From Streptomyces radiopugnans (GTDB lineage Bacteria; Actinomycetota; Actinomycetes; Streptomycetales; Streptomycetaceae): 64,000 nucleotides of DNA. Positions 58,405-64,000 of the stretch are shown piece by piece (the stretch's first letter is position 1; the number at the start of each line of letters is the position of its first letter). The stretch lies in assembly GCF_900110735.1 (NCBI RefSeq), contig NZ_FOET01000021.1:1-64000 (forward strand). Direction: 5' to 3'. The translations under genes were made by a program, and so were the position numbers. The notes below the pieces were generated by a model that searched no databases, was not told the DNA's origin, and worked only from the letters and a program-made list of their open reading frames with translations.

Positions 58405-59244
58405 TCAGGGGGTGGACGGCCACTCCAGACCCGCCGGGGCTCCGCGGCCGAGATCCGCCAGTACGGCTCCCAGCACCGCCACAGGGCGCTCCAGCAGGTA
58501 GAAGTGGCCCCCGGGGAAGACGTGCAGACGGAACGGGCCCGACGAGCAGGACCGCCACGCCTCCGCCTCCTCGGGAGTCACCTCGGGGTCGCTGTCCCCG
58601 GTCAGCGCGGTGATCGGGGTGCGCAGCCGGCGGCCCTCCGGCGGCCGGTAGGTCTCGATCAGCCGGTAGTCCGCCCGCAGCGACGGCAGGACGAGACTCT
58701 GCAGCGCCGGGTCCGAGAACAGCGCCTCGTCCGTGCCGCCGAGTCGCTTCAGATCCGCCAGCAGAGCTTCGTCCCCTCCCTCGTGCACCGACACGGGGTC
58801 CCGGGTCCCCGGGGCCGGGCGACCGGAGACGAACAGCCGCAGCAGAGAACTTCCGGTGCGCTCCTCCAGCCGCGCGGCGACCTCCGCGGCGACCGCCGCC
58901 CCCATGCTGTGCCCCAGCAGCACCAGACCGTCCCCGGAGACGGGGGCCAGGGCCGCGGCGAGGGGGCCCGCCAGCTCGTCCATACGGGTCGCGCACGGCT
59001 CCCCGGTACGGTCGTGGCGCCCGGGATACTGCACCGCCAGCAGGTCGACGCCGCCGGGGAGCAGCGGCGCGAAGGGCCGGAAGGAGCCCGCGGCGCCCCC
59101 CGCGTGGGGGAAGCAGACCAGCCTGATCCGCTGTCCTCCCCCGGAGCCGGGGCCCTGTCCGCCCAGCGGGCGCAGCCAGCGCCGCCGCTCCTCCTCGCCC
59201 CTGCCCGGGCCGGTGACGATCCGCGTCGTCCGGTTCAGGTGCAT
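58405..59244 (-). CDS. Type II thioesterase
   Basis: A 279-residue stand-alone thioesterase that clears misloaded carrier domains. The alpha/beta hydrolase marks are LVCFPHAGGAAGSFRPFA, nucleophile in VLLGHSMGAAVA, and the late histidine in FPGGHFYLLER. ATG at 59244 has GGAGG seven bases upstream and overlaps the reductase gene by ten bases. Standard companion of NRPS operons such as those for pyochelin (PchC) and yersiniabactin (YbtT). Confidence 0.92.
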   Translation of the reverse strand: MHLNRTTRIVTGPGRGEEERRRWLRPLGGQGPGSGGGQRIRLVCFPHAGGAAGSFRPFAPLLPGGVDLLAVQYPGRHDRTGEPCATRMDELAGPLAAALAPVSGDGLVLLGHSMGAAVAAEVAARLEERTGSSLLRLFVSGRPAPGTRDPVSVHEGGDEALLADLKRLGGTDEALFSDPALQSLVLPSLRADYRLIETYRPPEGRRLRTPITALTGDSDPEVTPEEAEAWRSCSSGPFRLHVFPGGHFYLLERPVAVLGAVLADLGRGAPAGLEWPSTP

Positions 59245-60335
59245 CGCGGTACCTCCAGTTCCCCGGCCAGTTCCCCGGCGCCGATCGGCCTCACGGCCGT
59301 CGCGTCGGTCAGTTCCGGCGGGCCCAGCCGCACGGCGGCGTCCCGCCAGGCGTGCGAGACGGCGAGTTGGGCGTGCCCCTCGGCCAGCGGATGGTGCCCC
59401 TCGCGCACGGCCTCGTGCAGTTCCGTCAGCGCGCGCAGCGCGGCGTCCGGCCACAGCCTCCCCACGACCTCCCGGTAGCTGGGGGCCGCGGCATCGCCCA
59501 GCGGGGTGGTCGCGGCATGGTCGAGGTGGCCGGACGCCGCCTCCTCCAGCCGCGTCAGCGACCGCTCCTCGGACGGGAAGTGGGGGCGCGGGCTCCACAG
59601 CAGCGGCCCGTGGGTGTCGGACAACGTCAGACTGCCGCCGTCCGTGCCGAGTGTGATCCGGTGCAGCAGATGGGCGTGGTTGTCCGGATCCGACGGGTTC
59701 AACTGGTTCTGCACGCGCAGGGTCAGCGGTACGTCGCGCACCGTCCCGGTCAGGGTGTGGAACACCGGAGTGGGCCGCGCGTCCTCGAAGGACCACGGCC
59801 GCAGCCCGCCCAGGGCCAGCCGCAGGATGTCGAACAGGTGGTAGAAGACCTGGAGTCCGCAGGCCGCGTCGGCGTAGAGCACCGGCCGGCGGGCGGTGAG
59901 CCTGCGGGCCGCGGCGATGAACCTCCGCACCGGCTCGACCCGCACGTAGTGGGTGCTGACCCGGAACACCACCCCCGCCCGGCGCGCCACGCGCAGCGAC
60001 TCCGCCAACTCGTCGTGGTGCAGCGGCCCTTCCTGCAGGACGTGGACGCCCCGCTCCATCAGCTGCCGGGCCAGCTCGCTTCCGGGCCCGCCGTTCACCC
60101 CGGCGTACACCGCGACCACGGCGATGTCGGTGTCGGCCGGCAACTGCCCGGGATCGGTGTACAGGGGCACGTCCGCGCGTTCGGCGCAGGCCCGCGACCG
60201 CTCGCTGCCGCGGGCGAGGACACCGGTCAGCCGCAGGTCCCCGGCTCCCCGCGGCGCGTCCGGGCCGCCGGCCTCCAGCGCGCGCAGGTAGACCCGGCCG
60301 AACCCGGTCCCGCAGACCACCACGTTCGCCGTCAC
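59235..60335 (-). CDS. Thiazolinyl imide reductase (PchG/Irp3-like)
   Basis: Reduces a carrier-bound thiazoline ring to a thiazolidine with NADPH. The 366-residue Gfo/Idh-like protein has the family's N-terminus VVVCGTGFGRVYLRALE, HVLQEGPLHHDELAESLRVA, VSTHYVRVEP and the QVFYHLFDILRLALGG segment. The GTG at 60335 overlaps the previous gene by four bases. This enzyme occurs only where an NRPS makes thiazolines from cysteine, and it fixes the product class. In pyochelin assembly the reduced ring is then N-methylated by the MT domain of the last module, which is present here too. Confidence 0.9.
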   Translation of the reverse strand: MTANVVVCGTGFGRVYLRALEAGGPDAPRGAGDLRLTGVLARGSERSRACAERADVPLYTDPGQLPADTDIAVVAVYAGVNGGPGSELARQLMERGVHVLQEGPLHHDELAESLRVARRAGVVFRVSTHYVRVEPVRRFIAAARRLTARRPVLYADAACGLQVFYHLFDILRLALGGLRPWSFEDARPTPVFHTLTGTVRDVPLTLRVQNQLNPSDPDNHAHLLHRITLGTDGGSLTLSDTHGPLLWSPRPHFPSEERSLTRLEEAASGHLDHAATTPLGDAAAPSYREVVGRLWPDAALRALTELHEAVREGHHPLAEGHAQLAVSHAWRDAAVRLGPPELTDATAVRPIGAGELAGELEVPRCT

Positions 60336-61441
60336 AGCACTCCCTCCTCCACCGGTGGGGCGTCCTCTTCCTCCACCGGCGGGGCGTCCTCGACGATCCG
60401 CAGGTGGCCGACCCCCGGCATGGCGGCCAGCCGGTCCGGTGCCGTGCGGGCGTCGACGGCCTCGTCCGCCGGAAGCGGACCGGGCGCCACCTCCCCCGCC
60501 AGCACACACCGGACGGCGAACGCGGTGAACGCGGCGGTGAGCGCGTAACTGTCGTCGGCCCGCAGCACCAGGGTCCGGCGGTGAGGGCGGCCGTCGCGCT
60601 CCCCCTCCAGCCGGAAGACCATGAGCTGGTACGGCGTGCGGCCGAACAGGTCCAGTTCCGCGGCACGGACCAGTCGCCCGGCCGCCTCCCGCAGGTCTCC
60701 GTCCGAGGGGGAGGACAGCGCGCGCAGCGCGTGTCCGCCGTCGAAGACGTTGTACCAGTGGGCCTCGGCCAGCCCCAGATCCCGGGCCAGCCGCTCCGTC
60801 TCGGCGCTGAGGAACGGGTACGCCGTGACGGGCCCGGGGAAGAAGGGCAGCTCCGCGCCGGTGAGGGGGGTCAGGGCGCCGGGCACCCGGCACCCGCCGG
60901 ACCACGCGCTGAGGGAGCGCCCGCCGCCGTCCCGGGCGCCGGCCACGTAGTCCTGTGCCGATGCCCAGGTGAAGCGGTCCCGGCCGCCGGCGTACGCGAC
61001 CAGCCGCTCCGGCCGGCCGAGGCCGGCGGCCAGCGCGCGGGGCAGCAGTGCCGAGAGACCGGGCGCCATCCCCGCGCCCAGCACCGCGCACAGCCCTCCG
61101 TCCGGATCCCCGAACTCCCCGGACCCCGGCCCGTCGAGCAGTTCCCCGCCCGACGCGCCCACGTAGTGCGCGCCCCCGGCCAGCGCGGCGCGCAGCACCC
61201 GGGGCGCCGTGCGCCGGGCGGGTCCCGTGCAGTCCACGACCACGTCGCACCTCCTGGCGAACCGTTCCAGGCCATGCGGGTCGTCCACGTCGACCACCAC
61301 CCGCTCGTGGCCGGGCGACCGGTCCAGCCGCGCCCGGTCGCGGCCGCCCAGCAGCACCCGGGCGCCACCGTCCACCAGCAGGGGGGCGACATGTCTTCCG
61401 ACAGCACCACCGGAGCCGAGCAGACCGAGCACGGCGGTCAC
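60332..61441 (-). CDS. Saccharopine-dehydrogenase-like NAD(P)-binding protein
   Basis: A 369-residue protein with a saccharopine-dehydrogenase-type Rossmann fold (VLGLLGSGGAVGRHVAPLLV; DVVVDCTGPARRTAPRVLRA; HYVGASGGELL). Members reduce imines or act on lipids; the substrate here is unknown. The GTG at 61441 overlaps the NRPS stop by four bases with GGGGAGG upstream. The C-terminus carries an eight-residue duplication (EDAPPVEE twice). Its place between the NRPS and the thiazolinyl reductase makes a tailoring role likely. Confidence 0.8.
   Translation of the reverse strand: MTAVLGLLGSGGAVGRHVAPLLVDGGARVLLGGRDRARLDRSPGHERVVVDVDDPHGLERFARRCDVVVDCTGPARRTAPRVLRAALAGGAHYVGASGGELLDGPGSGEFGDPDGGLCAVLGAGMAPGLSALLPRALAAGLGRPERLVAYAGGRDRFTWASAQDYVAGARDGGGRSLSAWSGGCRVPGALTPLTGAELPFFPGPVTAYPFLSAETERLARDLGLAEAHWYNVFDGGHALRALSSPSDGDLREAAGRLVRAAELDLFGRTPYQLMVFRLEGERDGRPHRRTLVLRADDSYALTAAFTAFAVRCVLAGEVAPGPLPADEAVDARTAPDRLAAMPGVGHLRIVEDAPPVEEEDAPPVEEGVL
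60346..60393 (-). repeat. 24-bp tandem duplication at the end of the dehydrogenase-like gene
   Basis: Two adjacent 24-bp units (60346-60369, 60370-60393) differing at few positions and encoding EDAPPVEE twice. Confidence 0.75.
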
Positions 61442-64000
61442 CGGCCACCTCCCCGGTGCAGCCGGTCCAGCTCGCGCGCGACACGGCCGACGTGCGGCGG
61501 GCGCATACAGGAGAAGTGGTCGCCGGGTACGTCGACGATCTCGAGGTCGCCCAGGCACAGTTCCCGCCAGAACTCCGTCATGTCCGCCCGCAGCCAGGGC
61601 AGGAAGCCGGTCGCCTCGTCCTCGCGCAGCAGGACGACATCGCCCGCGTACGGCGTGGCCCGGTGCCGGGTGACCGCCGTCATACTCGTGCGGTACAGGG
61701 AGTAGACCGCCTCCAGGTCCACCGGGAAGCCGTCACCGTCACCGTCGCCGTCACCGCGTGCCGCGCGGCCGATCGCGGCGAGCCGCTCCCGCTGCGGCAC
61801 CTTCCGCAGCGCGGCGAACCTGCGTGCCGCCTCCTCCACCACGGGGTCCCCGGTCAGGGAGTCCGGGGACCCGGAGGGCACCCGGCCGGGCGTGTGCTCC
61901 AGCACCGCCCGGAAGACGTGCGCGGTCGCGGTGTCGTCGGGGTAACCGAGCTCCTCGGTGTCGGCGTTCAGCAGCCGTGCGAAGACGTACTCCAGCACCA
62001 GTTCGTCCTCGACGGTGTGAGGCAGTGCGTAACTGCTCACGATGGTCAGGTTCTCCACCAGCGCCCCCGACTCGGCCAGCTGCCGGGCGACCTCCGTGGC
62101 CAGCAGCCCGCCCATGCAGTAGCCGACGACCTGGAAGCGGGTGTGCCCGGTCTCCAGCAGGCAGCGCGTGTAGTGGGCCGCACGCCGCACGATGAGGTCC
62201 TCGGGGTCCTCCCGCGCGTACGGCTCGTGCGCGGGGACGGCGAGTCCCACCAGCGGGCCCGGCCCGTCCAGCAGCGGTATCAGCGGCCGGTAGGCGGCCA
62301 GTGTGCCCATCCCGTCGTGGACCAGCACGCGCATCGCCGCGCCCTCGGCTCCCTCCGGCCCCTCCGCGCCGGACCCGGAGGGACCGGCGCCGCCGAGCGG
62401 GACCAGCGGCGAGTCGGCCGGGCCGTCCCCGCCGGTGCCTTCCGTGTGCTCGCGGGAGTCGCGCAGGAACTCCGCCAGGGCGGCCACCGTCGGACGGCTC
62501 AGCACGGCGCGCAGCACCGTGTCGTACAGCAGCCCGGCCGCCTCGGGGATCTCCTCGCGGACACGCCCCGCCAGCCGCGCCACCAGCAGTGAGTCCCCGC
62601 CCAGCCGGTAGAAGTCGTCGTCGCGTCCCACCCGGGGCAGCCGCAGCAGGTCTGCCCACACGGCGGCCACGCGCCGCTCCAGATCGTCCAGGTGCTCCGT
62701 TCCGCCGGGCAGTCCGGGGTCGTCGGGGGCGCGGTGCCGTTCCGCCCAGCCGCGCAGCACCGCGGTGTCGGTCTTGCCGTTGGCGGTCAGCGGCAGGTCG
62801 TCGAGGAGTTCGAGCCGCGCGGGCAGCATGTACTCCGGGACGCGCCGGGCGGCGTGCTCCAGCACGTCCTCGGGGCGCACGGGTATCCGGTCCGCCTTGA
62901 AGCGGGCCGCGAAGACGCGCTGCCCCAGCGGTGCCGTCACGCCGTCGGCGTGCGGCAGTTCCAGGACGGTGTCCGCGCCGGCCTCCCGGAGCAGGCGCCG
63001 CCACTGCCCGGAGTCGAGGAAGGTCTGGTCCCGCCCCCGGCGCAGGTCCTCGTAGTCCCACTTGGCCGGATCCCTGTCGGGCATCATGAACTCCATCGAG
63101 GTCATGATCTGCACGTTCTCCTGCGTGGTCTCGATGAAGACCAGCCACCCCCCGGGAGCCAGCAGTTCGCGCAGCCGCGCCAGGACGGTGTCCACGTGCC
63201 GGGCGTTGTGCAGGACGTTGGCGCACAGCACCACGTCCTGCGAGTTCGGGAGCCGGCCCTGCTCCCGCGCGTCGCCGTTGATGTCGAACAGGCCGTAGTC
63301 GACGCGGTCGCCGAAACGTCGGCGGGCCTCGCCCAGGAAGAACTGCGACACGTCGGTGAACAGGTAGCGCACATCGGTGTCGGCGATCTCCGGGACGAGT
63401 ACGGTGCTGGTCCCGCCGACGCCCGCGCCCACCTCCAGCAGCCGCAGTGGCCCCTCGTGCGCCGCGGCCAGCTCGCGGACCAGCCCGACGACGGCGTGGT
63501 TGACGTAGCGGCTGAGGACGTTGTCGCGGTAGGCGGCGTAGGAGAGGTCCAGTCCTCCCTCGGGGAAGAGCAGCGGCAGCGGATCGATCTCGTCGCGCAG
63601 CAGTTCGGGCAGTCGCTCGGCGCAGGTGCGGAAGTAGCCGATGAGGTCGGCCCTGTACCACTCCTCACGCTGGAGCGCGTCCACCTCGCGCCATGCCGCG
63701 TCCAGATCCTCCCCGGAGACGGGCCCGGCCGCCGCGTAGGCGTCGCCGTGGCGGGTGAGCAGGCCCGCCTCGGTGAGGGACTTCAGCCAGCGGCGCACCA
63801 GCCGGTGGTGGCAGGGTGCCGCCGCCGTCGCCTCCAGCACCTCGGGCACGGTGTGGCGGTCGCCGGGCGACCGGAACAGGCCCTGCCGGTTGAAGGCGTG
63901 CAGCATGGCCAGCAGCCCGGCCCGGTCCAGCCGCCGCATGAACTCCGACAGCTCGGCGGGGTCGACGTCCCGGACCGCGGCGTCCCCGCGGGCCGAGGCC
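61438..64000 (-). CDS. NRPS, C-terminal part: split A domain with MT, PCP and TE
   Basis: The 5' end lies beyond the right edge and the frame stays open to 64000; at least 854 codons are visible. Counting from Met at 63939: a methyltransferase domain (about 1-345) with SAM site LRLLEVGAGVGGTSTVLV (165-182) and the winged N-terminal part AMLHAFNRQGLF; the end of the split adenylation domain with the A10 motif NGKTDT (387-392); a PCP with phosphopantetheine Ser450 in LGGDSLL; and a thioesterase with GYCMGG, Cys608 in place of Ser. This A-MT-PCP-TE order is that of PchF and of the last modules of related synthetases. The stop overlaps the next gene by four bases. Confidence 0.9.
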   Translation of the reverse strand, partial: ASARGDAAVRDVDPAELSEFMRRLDRAGLLAMLHAFNRQGLFRSPGDRHTVPEVLEATAAAPCHHRLVRRWLKSLTEAGLLTRHGDAYAAAGPVSGEDLDAAWREVDALQREEWYRADLIGYFRTCAERLPELLRDEIDPLPLLFPEGGLDLSYAAYRDNVLSRYVNHAVVGLVRELAAAHEGPLRLLEVGAGVGGTSTVLVPEIADTDVRYLFTDVSQFFLGEARRRFGDRVDYGLFDINGDAREQGRLPNSQDVVLCANVLHNARHVDTVLARLRELLAPGGWLVFIETTQENVQIMTSMEFMMPDRDPAKWDYEDLRRGRDQTFLDSGQWRRLLREAGADTVLELPHADGVTAPLGQRVFAARFKADRIPVRPEDVLEHAARRVPEYMLPARLELLDDLPLTANGKTDTAVLRGWAERHRAPDDPGLPGGTEHLDDLERRVAAVWADLLRLPRVGRDDDFYRLGGDSLLVARLAGRVREEIPEAAGLLYDTVLRAVLSRPTVAALAEFLRDSREHTEGTGGDGPADSPLVPLGGAGPSGSGAEGPEGAEGAAMRVLVHDGMGTLAAYRPLIPLLDGPGPLVGLAVPAHEPYAREDPEDLIVRRAAHYTRCLLETGHTRFQVVGYCMGGLLATEVARQLAESGALVENLTIVSSYALPHTVEDELVLEYVFARLLNADTEELGYPDDTATAHVFRAVLEHTPGRVPSGSPDSLTGDPVVEEAARRFAALRKVPQRERLAAIGRAARGDGDGDGDGFPVDLEAVYSLYRTSMTAVTRHRATPYAGDVVLLREDEATGFLPWLRADMTEFWRELCLGDLEIVDVPGDHFSCMRPPHVGRVARELDRLHRGGGR

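Larger units (their letters stand above)
49203..64000. other. Thiazoline-type NRPS gene cluster, cut by the right edge
   Basis: Fifteen genes in two leftward operons and one rightward gene. The right operon runs from the NRPS to the drug exporter permeases and the left one from the PhzG-like oxidase to the FAD monooxygenase. Most joints are 1-10 base overlaps. Content (aryl-AMP ligase, A-MT-PCP-TE module, thiazolinyl imide reductase, type II thioesterase) predicts an aryl-capped thiazoline/thiazolidine product. The loading and cyclisation domains, any salicylate synthase, and regulators must lie beyond 64000. Confidence 0.8.

Overview
The window is very GC-rich actinobacterial DNA, and gene content points to Streptomyces or a close relative. 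The markers are an XRE/DUF5753 + DUF397 + HATPase triad, a class II xylose isomerase, a Nur-type nickel box, GPP34, DUF574-type methyltransferase and roadblock proteins, GTG starts and four-base GTGA/ATGA gene overlaps. Most of the window (about 1-49,200) reads as ordinary chromosome with metabolic and transport genes. The last 15 kb (about 49,200-64,000) is a specialised-metabolite cluster cut by the right edge.

Layout. 1-2361: possible gene start at the left edge, a ferric-reductase-like membrane protein, a patch of gene debris (fumarylacetoacetase remnant and an orphan C-terminus), and tRNA-Pro(GGG). 2692-9441: type II NADH dehydrogenase, lipase-maturation-factor protein, thiolase, acetyl-xylan-esterase-like hydrolase with a LacI-type operator, and an orphan sugar-binding lipoprotein with a DasR-like site. 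9667-14905: five-gene nickel/peptide ABC importer (nikABCDE) behind a perfect Nur box. 14960-21467: LysE exporter with divergent ArgP-type regulator, GPP34 protein, luciferase-like oxidoreductase, and a malonyl-CoA synthetase coupled to a fused carboxyltransferase. 21632-28445: xylose module (ROK repressor, xylB, divergent xylA), a small conserved protein and a GH95 fucosidase. 28585-40385: HATPase/XRE/DUF397 triad, methyltransferases, secreted SGNH lipase, roadblock protein, DUF6397 protein, TesB thioesterase, Ski2-like helicase and a YdjM-type membrane protein. 40478-49166: a heterodimeric ABC exporter with one degenerate ATP site, an L,D-transpeptidase lipoprotein, a homodimer-type ABC exporter, a GNAT/NUDIX/VOC operon and a ThuA-like protein.

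49203-64000: two leftward operons flank one rightward methyltransferase. The right operon begins outside the window with an NRPS whose visible end is A(split)-MT-PCP-TE, the architecture of the last module of pyochelin/yersiniabactin-type synthetases. It continues with a saccharopine-dehydrogenase-like protein, a thiazolinyl imide reductase, a type II thioesterase, a SnoaL-like protein and a DrrAB-like drug exporter. The left operon encodes a PhzG/PdxH-type flavin oxidase, a class II (PhzC-like) DAHP synthase, a DUF2461 protein, an aryl-AMP ligase whose pocket residues match salicylate-activating enzymes, and a FAD monooxygenase. Together these genes predict an aryl-capped thiazoline/N-methylthiazolidine product, built with extra shikimate flux and unusual oxidative tailoring. 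The combination of thiazoline NRPS logic with phenazine-type genes is the most novel system in the window. All functions are inferred from reading the sequence; no database search was possible.
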